Of a stretch of 64,000 nt of DNA, positions 36,555 through 47,558 are shown piece by piece. How positions within the stretch are numbered: the stretch's first letter is position 1; each line of letters begins with the position of its first letter. The notes under the pieces were generated by a model. It was not told where the DNA came from. It ran no database searches and was given only the letters and a program-made list of their open reading frames with translations. This stretch comes from Cylicocyclus nassatus (lineage: Eukaryota; Nematoda; Chromadorea; Rhabditida; Strongylidae), in contig CATQJL010000223.1 of the NCBI GenBank assembly GCA_958299035.1, positions 65,776,371 to 65,840,370 of the forward strand. The letters run 5' to 3'. A program made the position numbers and the translations under genes.

Positions 36555-36830
36555 ATTATCTGCCAAGCGACTACCTAAGAGGAGTTATGACCTTTTGAAT
36601 GTGCGATTTGTCAAGTGTCTTGCGGCAAATGTTCCACGAAATAGGTTTCAAAAACGCTTATCTAGGTTTTTGGTAAATGTGCTTCTTCCTTGTAATTAAA
36701 ATCTTCGTGGCCACTAAATCAGCGCCATCAGGCTGCCCTTCAAAGAGATTATTCGTCGAAATTCGAAAGATTTCTCGTATTCAAACGCTCATAACTCCTC
36801 CCACATAGTCGCTCGGCAGATAAAAAACAT
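36555..36830. mobile_element. Short palindromic element, about 275 bp
   Basis: CTGCCAAGCGACTACCTAAG...AGGAGTTATGA at the left pairs with TCATAACTCCTCCCACATAG...TCGCTCGGCAG at the right. The central blocks (AATAGGTTTCAAAAACGC and GCGCCATCAGG) are less symmetric. Confidence 0.7.
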
Positions 36831-37213
36831 GTTTGAAAGGCGTTTAAGGCGAGTCCGCCGATATACAGCTTGTTTGGAGTGGCTGGTCAAAATATGATGT
36901 CTGATCACTAGAGAGCGTAGCAGGATGTGTGATTAGTAGCAGAGAGGAGATTATGGGTAGAAAGCCAAAAATTTGACGAAAAAGTTTGTCAAAATTGATT
37001 GCCATCTGTTCGCAAAGAGAACGCGAAGTTTGTTTCTCTACAATGATCTAAGGTTATACATAAAGTCGCTTAAACTAGGAAATTGGCAGCAGGATGGGGT
37101 AACCGCTACCTCAGTTACTCCAAAATAAGTGTCCAGTGCGATCCAAGGCCAGGTTTGCCCGGACGAAGCCTTCAAAAGCTTCAGTCATTACAGAAAACCA
37201 ACCATTAAGACTA

Positions 37214-37219
37214 TTTATT
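37214..37219 (-). terminator. Polyadenylation signal AATAAA for the collagen gene
   Basis: On the minus strand AATAAA lies 83 bases after the collagen TAG stop, inside ATCAAATAAATAG. This is a normal distance for nematode 3' ends. Confidence 0.55.
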
Positions 37220-37301
37220 TGATCAAATAAAGTTTAATGTTACTATCAGCGGCTTTGTTGAGAAAAGAAAAGCAGACTAACAGCAATCAACGATTAATCA
37301 A

Positions 37302-38345
37302 CTAAATTTTGGAAAGCCTGCGTGCTTTCTTCTGCTTACGAACACTACGGGTACTTTTGATGGAAACGTTGCCTTCATGAACCTTGCTCTTCGAAAGTGC
37401 AAATTCTTGAAAAGTTTCTTTCTTGCGTGAAGTGCCAACACTGTTCCTTCGCTTGATATGACGAGGTGGACAAGGGCAGTAGTGACCATCACCGCCTGGC
37501 ACACCAGAAGATCCAGGAGGTCCCCGAATTCCATCTGGTCCTGGTTGGCCGGGCCTTCCAGGTGGTCCCATTGGGCCAGGTGGACCGGGCGATGGCGCTC
37601 CACCAAATTGTCCAGCTGGCCCAGGTAGGCCAGGCGCTCCCATTGGACCTGGCATTCCGGGCGCTCCCATTGTGCCCTTGGCGCGTTGTCCCGGGCTTCC
37701 TGGCATGCCTGGTGCTCCTGCATTCCCAGGCGCTCCACCTGGCCCGGGGTCTCCCATAGGTCCGGGCGGTCCTGGTGGACCCATGCCTCCTCCAGCTCCA
37801 CTTTGTCCAGGCATTCCCGGGGGTCCGGGTAAACCCGGGTGTCCATCGGGTCCTGCAGGTCCTGGAGGTCCCGGCGGGCATGCTATGCATCCACCTGCTC
37901 CACCTCCACCACTTATGCTGATACCGTCATTTCCGCGTCTACCCGGCGCACCTGGAGGGCCACGCTCTCCATCAAGTCCAGGCAAGCCTGGTGGACCAGG
38001 TGGTCCAACAGGACAGCCCCTCGATACCGTTCCACAAGCGCAGTGTGCTGGCCATTGGCGAGTTTTTCTGGGTTCTTGTTTGGAGGAACCGCTCCTTTTC
38101 TGTCGTACACGGGGTGATGGTCGCATTTCATGCCATGCGGATTCGGCATAACCCTAGAAGATTTTTCTGCAGCAGGTTCATTAAGGCAGGTTGGGCAAAG
38201 TACTCACGTTGAACTCCGAAAGTTCCTTAATCGCTTCATCGTAGAAGTCATTGATATCATGCACCAAATAAATGATAACAACGACAGAGACCAGAGTTAG
38301 GAAGGCTGTACCAGCTGCCGTGACGGCAAAAAAAGATTTCCGCAT
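37302..38345 (-). CDS. Nematode cuticle collagen, 329 aa, two exons
   Basis: Exon 1 is 38345-38208 (46 codons) and exon 2 is 38153-37302; the 54-bp intron has donor AAC|GTGAGT and acceptor CTTCTAG, both in phase 0. Residues 1-46 form the nematode cuticle collagen N-terminal domain: a short cytoplasmic start (MRKSFFAV), a signal-anchor or membrane segment ([19 protein letters not shown]) and an acidic helix. Exon 2 continues AESAWHEM and a basic RVRQKR site of the subtilisin/furin type where procollagen is normally cut. Gly-X-Y blocks are split by cysteine groups (CAC...C, CIAC, CPC), as in cuticle collagens that form disulfide-linked trimers. Unusually, about 50 Lys/Arg/Ser-rich residues follow the last CPC ([15 protein letters not shown] to KARRLSKI), longer than the short tails typical of the family. 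It would be secreted by hypodermis into the cuticle. Confidence 0.95.
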
Positions 38346-38362
38346 GCTGCAACAAAAAATAT
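38346..38362 (-). promoter_or_regulatory. Probable trans-splice acceptor before the collagen ATG
   Basis: On the minus strand TATATTTTTTGTTGCAG ends one base before the ATG. With no room for a normal upstream intron (the nearest GTAAGT is only 23 bases away), this looks like a spliced-leader addition site, common in nematode genes. Confidence 0.55.
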
Positions 38363-38467
38363 AACTTACTTGGAGGACCCCCCCCCCCCCTAAAAACAAG
38401 CACTTGCCTTGGCTCTCCCTCAGCCACTGTTTGCAGACAATGAGTAAGAGGAGTTATCTCAAGTTCA

Positions 38468-38474
38468 TTTTATA
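38468..38474 (-). promoter_or_regulatory. TATA-like box upstream of the collagen
   Basis: The minus strand reads TATAAAA about 125 bases upstream of the ATG. Cuticle collagen genes often have a TATA box. A C13 run (plus strand 38378-38390) lies between the box and the ATG. Confidence 0.4.
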
Positions 38475-38499
38475 GTAGCTCAAAATTGTTTTCACTGCA

Positions 38500-39797
38500 G
38501 ATGCCAAAGAGTAATTATGTGCACTTGTTCAATTGTTCGTTTTCGCAAAAGCAACTTAGTGTTCGCTGAAGTCATCCTTCTTTTGTGTTTATGTGGCTTA
38601 TTGCTGGCTCTCTTAATGGTATGTTTGTGTTCAAGGGGACCTAATCTACGAGTAAATGAGATAGTCTATGTCTACTCGAGCGGAACTGGTTTTTTCCATT
38701 TTGGTATAATCGCTTTCAAAAGCAGTTTCAACTGCACCCAGCATGTAAAGAGCCTAAATTGCAGATACTCTGCTAACAATTGCTTGTACTCTTCTTGCCA
38801 TTTGACGTGAAAATTGTAGGTGACATTTTAGTTACTTACTCGTGAGTGGGAAAGTTTATTCGACATTGCAGCTCTTTTCTCCTGCAAATCAGACAAAAAT
38901 CAAGAGTCCTCCCCGGGATTGCAAAGCTCTTTGGGAAAATTTTATTTGGTACGATAGATAAACTGAAATGTTAAGTCAAGATAAATTGAGTGACATGTTT
39001 GTATTAGGTTGACGCAAATGTAGTGTGTTTTTTCTGCCACAGTCGCAATTTGAGTTCGATAGAGCAAGGCATTCTCAGCCAAATGAATACCAGATATCCC
39101 TTAAATCATAATCACTCATTCGAAATCAATCTGGAAGCATTGAGCTTTCAAAGATTGAATCTCAGCTCTAAACATTTGGTGGCAAAATTGGCAACACAAA
39201 CGTCCGTTAGTTTCACATATATAGTTGTGTTCTACAGATTTCATCCCTTTATGTGCCATAGTCAGAAAAATCACATTTAGCAGAAAAAAGCCAAAATGCA
39301 ACATGTTTATATTTTTGGCTTATTTTCATTTCTTCACTTTTAGCCTTGAAAAAATTTCAGGAACTCCGTTTATTTTATTTATTATGCTACTATAAGACCA
39401 AGTGGGAAGCCTTGGAAGACTTTTTTCAGCGAAGCTCTAGTTTTCGGTGAAACCAATCACTTTTTGATTGGGGCTTCCAAATTGATTCAGAGCATGTTTC
39501 TGAGACAATGTTATAGCTGTCTTGTTTAGTTTGTTTTGCTTAACACATTGACGACCATGCAGATTTTTAGTTGTCTGCCTTCTGGGACCAAGGCCTTTTA
39601 TGGACCAGCCCACATTTTTCAACTATAATTACGCACGCTGCCATCTACAGTATAGATAAGTAAATCTAAAAAGCTAATAAAAAAGATAGAGGTCATTTCT
39701 AGATTCAGTGCAAAAGAAAGTTCGTGGAGTGAGTCTATCTATCTAAAGTAGTCTGTTTACAAAATTCAAGTCTTGACACACATGGTGTATCAGGCCC
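38500..39797. other. No gene recognised; one solo mariner-like end
   Basis: TTAGGTTGACGCAAATGTAG at 39005 follows TA but no right end was found. The 97-codon plus frame at 38517 starts with a hydrophobic run but has no splice support. Confidence 0.4.
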
Positions 39798-39985
39798 CGG
39801 ACAGACTTCACGCGATTTGATCGTCGCGATTGAATCGCGAAAAGACAACTGTTACAACATCATTCCATGCCAATCAACTTGCATTCGGTTGTGATACTTT
39901 TCCAGCCCGAAATTTTTGAATGTAAAATGGAAATGAATGGAAATCGCGGCGCTTGAATCGCGACGATCAAATCGCGTGAAGTCAT
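39798..39985. mobile_element. CGCGATTT palindrome family (S), copy 3
   Basis: The left end CTTCACGCGATTTGATCGTC pairs with the right end GACGATCAAATCGCGTGAAG, continuing GCGATTGAATCGCG/CGCTTGAATCGCG. Flanking CTTGACACAC...ATGT sequence occurs on both sides. Confidence 0.85.
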
Positions 39986-40196
39986 CGACGACAGTCTTGA
40001 CACACCATGTATGTCAAGCTGTCGTCGATGTGTTAAATCGTTATTTCTTGCACTTTGATATTCTCAGTGCGGCGGCCGCATAAGGAAAGCTCATTACCTT
40101 GAAACAGTATAATCTGAGTTTCGAATCTATAGACGACACTCCGCAATCCATTTGATGTCAAATTCCTAAAAATTCTATAATGCAATGTTCTTCTAA

Positions 40197-41000
40197 TAGG
40201 TCTGTGCAAAAGTTTTGTCAGTTTTTTTTAATTAACCCGCAAATCCCGTACAGTTAAGATAAGACAAGTACTCACACTATACCCGATGCAGAATTTTATC
40301 GTATTTCCCGCCGCTGGATATTCAGTGTGATACATTGAGAGAGTGCTGAGATAATCGTTGGAAATTACAACCCCGTTTTCTCCAAATCTAACTTCCACAG
40401 GTCTTCGGAAATTTTATTTGAAATGTTTAAAAATCTTTGATAGTCAGCAGATAGGGAGCTTTTGAGGGAGCTTCAATAACCTTTGCCATTAAAGCAGTTT
40501 TTTGTCTGTGGCTTGCCTTTCAGTATTTCTAAAGTATATTTTTTAAACAATCAAAATTTACCGGCCTTACCTCATAGAACGAAATGATAAACAGTTCAGG
40601 TACCATTCCATGCAACTTATTCTCGTCTTTCTCACACATATCTTTTTTGGCAAAATACACGAAACTTGCGGGGGAAATCGCCGTATTTCTTGATTTCAAG
40701 AGTGCGCACTGTCGTAGCCTATGTTTCAAAATCTTTTCTGTTTCGGAACAAAACTCCCGCATTTACTTTGTGAGGTCAGTAACAACTCTAGCATACTTCA
40801 AAAAGATTAGTGAAAAAAGAAAAATTCCCTCAGTTGGCAAGAGGTTTGTCCTACCTGCAGGCTCCCCCAACTCCACCAAAGGTCTCATACAAAAATTTTT
40901 AAAATCAGCGAAAACTAGGCACGGTGAAAAAGAGTTTGTAATTCCTAGCGATTATCTTAGCACTCTCAACGAATCGCACTGAATATTCAGTAGTTGGACA
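40197..41000. mobile_element. Diverged copy of the 3703-4667 MITE
   Basis: It starts TAGGTCTGTGCAAAAGTTTT and shares AAATCCCGTACAGT and GAGAGTGCTGAGATAAT with the copy at 3703-4667. The right side (GATTATCTTAGCACTCTCAA) is the inverted counterpart. The terminal right repeat has eroded. The shared internal AACAGTTCAGGTACCATT block is inverted relative to the other copy. Confidence 0.75.
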
Positions 41001-41157
41001 GAGGATGCAGGTCTGCATCGATAGCATTTGAAAGACTTTCTGACACTTGAACATTGCAGAGATGAAAGTTGTAAAAAAGAAAGTACTGTTTCCAAAAATT
41101 TGAAAATTGCCTAAAATTTAACTTTTCATCACCCGCTCTTTCTCTAATCGAAAAGTA

Positions 41158-41436
41158 CAGCCGGTTCATTTCATATGATCATGTGTGTCATTGCACACAC
41201 AGTCCACCTTTGGCGTTCTCATCCTGGATTTGCAATTGCAGAAACGCAAGAGACTTAGCGATTGTTATCGATTACATGAATTTGAGGTGGTTAGTACCTA
41301 AAAAGCAAAGAAATATAAATAAACACATTGAAAACACGTCCCCGAAGAGATGTTTCCTCCCAGAATCCAGGATGAGAACGCCAAAGGTGGAGTGTGTGTG
41401 CAATGACACACATGATCATATGAAATGAATCGACTG
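41158..41436. mobile_element. TA-flanked palindromic MITE, 279 bp
   Basis: The left end CAGCCGGTTCATTTCATATG and the right end CATATGAAATGAATCGACTG are flanked by TA. Arms of about 75 bp pair almost completely (ATGATCATGTGTGTCATTGC, CCACCTTTGGCGTTCTCATC and their complements). Confidence 0.9.
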
Positions 41437-42340
41437 TATGTTGTTTGAGCTTTCCCATGGAAAGTTAGTTTTTTAAAGAAAATGTCAAAAAAAAATCGAA
41501 ATTGTCGTTTGAACTGCTTGCTCGAAATTCATAACTTTTCAAAAAAAAAGCTGGCTCAATCATTTATTTTCCTCAAATTTAAGCATTTCATAAACCTGTA
41601 GTACCAAGAATTGTTACGATTTTTAGCGCAGGTCTTAGATTTGTGGTAACACTACACAGCAAAACCAAAATTTGAGTAATTTTTATCTACAGCTTCTATC
41701 TCTGTAACGTTTGCGTGCTTTTCAAGTCTTTCGAGCGCTACAGTAAAGCACATGACTTCCCGTTTTGGACAAATTTAGGATTTTACAAATTCTTTAAAAA
41801 TTCAAGCAGTTATGAATTTTTGAAAATGCTGCAAACGAACTTTTGGTTCAACTTGGTTATACGAGCTTCACAAAGCATAAGCCACCATAATGCCTGATTC
41901 AACTTGTCATATAACATTACGAATATTCACTGCTTCTAAGTAGACAAATTTTTTTTCGAAGGTAATGGAAGCCGTACTTGATATATACGAATACAGATAC
42001 CAGTGTTACGACTTCTCAAAGTACTATACAGGAAAGCAAGCAGATTGCTCTGAACTCAGAACGCTGAACTAAACCGAAGGTTGCTGAATTTATACATGGA
42101 AAAGGATATAAACAGATAAAAACCGTAGAAATGAGGAGTATGCTTGAACTGCCATATTTTTTAAATATGATCCGAGTTTCATCTTCGAGCATTTGCTTAT
42201 GCTCTTTACCATGTTTGCAAATGTCAAAATAGTGATTTGCTTTTGAGAAGAATAAGATGTAATTTATCTGTACATCGGAACTTGCTTACTATTATATTTG
42301 TGTGCGTTTCTCGTACATATTTGTGTTTTTTTGCAGAGAA
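41437..42340. other. No gene recognised
   Basis: AT-rich with no inverted-repeat ends or splice-bounded exons seen. Confidence 0.4.
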
Positions 42341-42352
42341 GGGAGGATTTTC

Positions 42353-42411
42353 TAAAAGCCTTGGTTTCTTCTAGAGCCCATATGGGCTCTAGAAGAGACC
42401 GAGGCCAAGTC
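42353..42411. repeat. Short hairpin with a perfect 26-bp palindrome core
   Basis: The core TTCTAGAGCCCATATGGGCT...CTAGAA is perfectly self-complementary with no loop; outer GCCTTGGTTTC and GACCGAGGC extend the stem imperfectly. Confidence 0.8.
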
Positions 42412-42730
42412 ATTGTCGGTTGTTCAACTTTTTTTTTGCCCTTATATGCCCCGGTTCGGTACTACTGGCACCGGGTCAGCTGGATATCGTTTTTGGGACA
42501 AGAAACAAAGGAGATATCGTTGTTGAGGTCGAAAAGACGCAAAAATTGCAACATTTTTCAGTGGACCTTTCGTTTTTGAAGTTATTTACGTTCGGGGTTT
42601 AGGTTCAAGGTGGACTTTGTTCGAGATTTTCAAGATCAAAGGGGAGAACCTCGTCTTGGAATCTCCCTGCTGCCAGCTTGTGCCAAGCCCTCTTATATGC
42701 TGACGTCTAAATTTATCTTTAATTGTTTAG

Positions 42731-44274
42731 TTTATTTGCTCAAATACAAAAACTAAGAGGTTCCTCTTCGCATTATCCCATCGTGTCCAAACATCCGGGA
42801 TCCTTACGAGGTGAGCTTGATGAGAGTGAGTCGTCAAAATGGCCAACGAATACGAGCCCATAGCCATTTCGGGGCGAGTTTCGACAAATTGCCAATCAAA
42901 CGAATTATCCTGCATGGAATCCGTGGCTACACACGCCCAGCAATAAACTACAAGTGCTCAAATCAGATTCGGTAGCCACAAGCTCAGTTTTCAAAAACAG
43001 CAGTCCAGCTAAAGTAATTTCATGCTGGGAAAATTTTGAGGTTGTCTTACTGAAAGTTCTTTACAAAGACATCTTGTTTCGAAGAATTTTCCACTATTAA
43101 AAAACTTTCCAGAATAAAGTGTAGATTGAACTGCTGAATTTTGCTCACTTCTCCACTTTCAATGTTCCCTATGCAGAAAGCTATGTTCCTCAATTTCTTA
43201 TCATTCTGCAACGAGAATTGCACTTTTCTGAAGCTCTACAAATAATATTGACCGGACTTTTTTGGTTACTAACCCATAATTTAGGATACCAAATTATCAA
43301 CAAGTGATAATTTTTTTGTCTTCATGTACTATTTACCTAAACAGTCTCTTAACTTCCACGTCTAAATTGACTTGAGCGGTAAAAGCTTGAAACTATCCAC
43401 CACACTGCAAATAAAATAGTGAATACTGAGGCACGCCTATCTTCATAAACAAATCATCAAAAAAACTTTGACTTCATTTAGCAAGAGTTTAATAAGAACA
43501 AGTTTTACTATAAAAAGGTTTTTACAGAGGAAACTAGTTTTTGGATGTTGTTTTCCTTTATGTCAAACAAGCTTACATTAGGAAACTATGAGAGTCGTAA
43601 TATAATTCATAAATTAACCAATTTATTCGAATCCATAATTCCCCCCCCCCCCCAAAATGCTCAAAAATTGTTCCAGAAGCTGCCCAAGGAATGCTCCAAA
43701 TCGACCTTTTCCTCGTAATTTATCGGCTTTTCCATTTTGGTAAAAGCTTTTAAAAGCATCCGAGGAAGCTCGGGATCTCTTTAATGAAGAACTTGGCAAG
43801 CATGACAAAATATTTTCTGTCCCACTGGCTTGACCTCAACTTGGAATACTTTGTATGCAAAGTTATGGCATTTTTCTACGTTGTTTGATACAGCTTTTGC
43901 ATAAACGGTAATGGTCTATACAAACCATCATCATCCTACCTCATGTATTGCACCTCTTAGAAAAAGTCAACAATTTTTCAGCAATTTTGAAAAGTAAAAT
44001 TGAATTTCTAACCCATAAGTCGACCTAAGTCGTCACCGCTTATGTCAATTCGAAACATCAGATTTGTTCTATTCTTAATTTCTTTTGGATCAAATGTTTC
44101 CATTCCATGGTTTTGCCAATCCGGGCTTTTTCAGCAAATTACACCATCATGCTAATGGATGCACGTTTTTCATCCGAATACTCGCAACTGCCCGAGGCGA
44201 ACCCATGGGACCTCGATCAACTGCTGCAAGGAGAACAGGTGGGGAGAATGAAACTAAAGCAGATTTGTACTTAA
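42731..44274 (+). CDS. Candidate two-exon 3' gene fragment, plus strand
   Basis: A block at 42731-42810 (acceptor TTGTTTAG, donor CGAG|GTGAGC) reads LFAQIQKLRGSSHYPIVSKH then PGSLR. A block at 44135-44274 (acceptor GGGCTTTTTCAG) reads NYTIMLMDARFSSEYSQLPE, then NPWDLDQLLQGEQ and a stop at 44274. Joining them across the 1.3-kb intron keeps phase (G|CA). The second block has clear protein-like composition. The first block is also open on the minus strand with a possible donor, so its strand is uncertain. The family is unknown. Confidence 0.3.
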
Positions 44275-44711
44275 GTCAAATGAAAGAAAATTACCAGAAA
44301 TGATGGTGTAAGGAGCTTGTAGAGTGAACTTGTGCCTTACTTTCATTACTGCTTGAGTAGCCGTGGCCGTGCCTTACTTTCATTACTGCTTGAGTAGCAG
44401 ATGTAAGACGTGTCGAGCTGGTAGGTACGGTTCCACTGACAGCTTGTCTATAAATGTATGTGTACAGGCTGTTTATTGCGACACACTTTTGCGTGCACAT
44501 AACAAAACTTATAAATATGATAACAAAATTAACCATTTCCCTGAAAATTCATGAATATTTTGAAAACATAACACATTATTCAAGCTCAATTATTCTCAGA
44601 GCTCTTCTTTGTACAAATTTGAACTATATGACTGATAGTGAGTTTATAATGAGCATAATTCAACATTTTATAGACTTGATAAATGTGAATAGCTAAGGTA
44701 AATTACACTTC

Positions 44712-47558
44712 TACAATACCGCTCACATTTTTTGAAAAAAAGACGCGAATGTATGGACATGTATGGACATGTCCGTACATGTCCGTACATGTCCATACAT
44801 GCATGGAAATGTCCATACATCAGCGTCGCGTGGCCATATCTCGCTTCAGAGTGGACGAATTCGGAATCCAAAGCCACCATTCGATTCAGCTCGACGCGGA
44901 GAATCTTCTGATTTATTGGAAGTGGGGGGTACGATGTTTTCGATATTCCGTTTTTAGTTTTTTTCAATTTGTTCTGCGGAGGTCCTTTCGCGAATATGTG
45001 AAGCAACGCCTACCCAACATAGAAGACTTTACTAAGTACTATTCGATAACATTGTTTTTGTAGATCATTGTGCGCTCAAAAGTAGGCTCAGATTTTTTTC
45101 CAAAGGAGATAGAAGCGTTGATGAATTTTGGAAAAATCACGCGTTCTTAAATTCTACTCGCCATAACTCCCTTCGGAATAAGTTTATTTGAATCCGAAAA
45201 CAGCGCCTTGCTCAGCTCATCAAGGCGAATCTTATTATATACAGCATGTCCTTCATATTTCGATTTCAGTATTCTTGAATCTTTCTGAGGACGTCTTTTC
45301 GCGAAGATGTAAAGCAGCGAGCATTGTCCCAATACATTCCAGCAAAGATATTTCGATAGCACTTTTTCTGTAGATTATAATGTGCTAAATAGTAGCAGCA
45401 GATTTCTTTTTGAAGGAAATAGAACGGCTAGTGAATTGTGAAAAAATCTTGTCGTCCCAAATTCTACTCGCCATATCCGCAGGATACGAAGCTATCTTGC
45501 TAAGCTGATGTGAGTTTCGAAATCAGCAGGTAGCATAACCTCTACGAGCAAGTTTTCCGATATGTTCGGGTTATTCCATTTTTTCTCGTTTTACGCTCCG
45601 GACGCTCGCCGATGGATTTTGGTCAAAATGTTGATGCTCTTGAATTGTAGGGAAACTTCGCTTACAGAGGTTTTCGAACACGCTCTTTACGAAAGTCGTG
45701 GTCTTTGAGGATTACAGGGTCTTCTTGGAGAGATACGGTGAGGTGACTGTAACTGCATCACGAAAGTGCGTAAATTTGGCCGCACTTCTCGCGTATCTGT
45801 CAGGAACCTTGAATGCTTGCTTTTCTCAGTCAAAGTTACTAGGAATTGTGCTATCGAATGGTGCATTACTCAGGCTCCAGTCTGTGAAATTCGCCGAGTT
45901 ACGAACCTACGAAAACACGTTCTCATGAATTTTGCCCAAAATGTAAAGATCGCATATCTCGTCGAAATTCCTCCGTGAGCGCTTGTATGACGCTCGTTGC
46001 AGATATTATGTTCGCTTCGTCGAACCACTCCCACTGTATTGAATATGGTGCTAGCGTCTGCTTCAGTTGCTCAATTGAATATCAAGGCTATTTCGTGACT
46101 AGAGCTCAAAGCACCAAATCTAACACAATAAGATTCATTAAAAGATTATCAAGGTTAGACCTAAACTAATGATGCACTATCGTTGCGGTTAGAGTATAAA
46201 TGACTGCTTTCTATTCTATTGTATGGAACGTCAAGAGCGTATAGAATAAGTAAATAAATGAATAAAAATGTGAAAGGATTTGATGAGCGCGTTGTACAAG
46301 CGCTCACGGAGGAATTTCGACGAGATATGCGATCTTTACATTTTGGGCAAAATTCATGAGAACGTGTTTTCGTAGGTTCGTAACTCGGCGAATTTCACAG
46401 ACTGGAGCCTGAGTAATGCACCATTCGATAGCACAATTCCTAGTAACTGACTGAGAAAAGCAAGCATTCAAGGTTCCTGACAGATACGCGAGAAGTGCGG
46501 CCAAATTTACGCACTTTCGTGATGCAGTTACAGTCACCTCACCGTATCTCTCCAAGAAGACCCTGTAATCCTCAAAGACCACGACTTTCGTAAAGAGCGT
46601 GTTCGAAAACCTCTGTAAGCGAAGTTTCCCTACAATTCAAGAGCATCAACATTTTGACCAAAATCCATCGGCGAGCTTCCGGAGCGTAAAACGAGAAAAA
46701 ATGGAATAACCCGAACATATCGGAAAACTTGCTCGTAGAGGTTATGCTACCTGCTGATTTCGAAACTCACATCAGCTTAGCAAGATGGCTTCGTATCCTG
46801 CGGATATGGCGAGTAGAATTTGAGACGACAAGATTTTTCCACAATTCACTCGCCGTTCTACTTCCTTTGAAAAGAAACCTGCGGCTACTATTTAGCACAT
46901 TATAATCTACAGAAAAAGTGCTATCGAAACATCTTTGCTGTAATGTACTCGGGACAATGCTCTGCTTTACATCTTCGCAAAAAGACGTCCTCAGAAAGAT
47001 TCAAGAATACTGAAATCGAAATATCAAGGACATGCTGTATATAGGAAGATTTACCTTGATGAGCTGAGCAAAGCGCTGTTTTCGGATTCAAGATATACTT
47101 CTTCCGAAGGAAGTTATGGCGAGTAGAATTTAAAAGCGCGTGGTTTTTCCAAAATTCATCAACGCTTCTATCTCCTTTGGAAAAAAGTCTGAGCCTACTT
47201 TTGAGCGCACAATGATCTACAAAAACAATGTTATCGAATAGTACTTAGTAAAGTCTTCTATGTTGGGTAGGCGTTGCTTCACATATTCGCGAAAGGACCT
47301 CCGCAGAACAAATTGAAAAAAACTAAAAACGGAATATCGAAAACATCGTACCCCCCACTTCCAATAAATCAGAAGATTCTCCGCGTCGAGCTGAATCGAA
47401 TGGTGGCTTTGGATTCCGAATTCGTCCACTCTGAAGCGAGATATGGCCACGCGACGCTGATGTATGGACAGTTCCATGCATGTATGGACATGTCCATACA
47501 TGTCCATACATGTCCATACATTCGCGTCTTTTTTTCAAAAAATGTGAGCGGTATTGTA
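44712..47558. mobile_element. Giant foldback element, arms about 1.27 kb
   Basis: The left arm 44712-45987 and the right arm 46295-47558 are inverted copies with few mismatches and small indels (for example a 2-3 base indel near 45835/46445), around a 307-bp spacer. Outer ends read TACAATACCGCTCACATTTT and AAAATGTGAGCGGTATTGTA, with TA at both junctions. Near each outer end is a self-complementary minisatellite of ATGTATGGACATGTCC units. The same frames (for example FEDYRVFLERYGEVTVTASR) appear in both arms simply because the arms match; their status as protein is unproven. The spacer ends A-rich (ATAAATGAATAAAAATG). Confidence 0.9.

Noticed and set aside
37298..38212. Several long open frames on both strands overlapping the collagen (159, 182, 133, 97 codons)
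   Set aside because: They are shadow frames of the repetitive Gly-X-Y coding sequence; the real frame has the collagen N-terminal domain and phase-correct intron.
45698..46582. Matching open frames in both arms of the giant palindrome
   Set aside because: The match follows from the inverted repeat itself; one arm carries an indel that changes the frame, and no start context or domain supports a protein.
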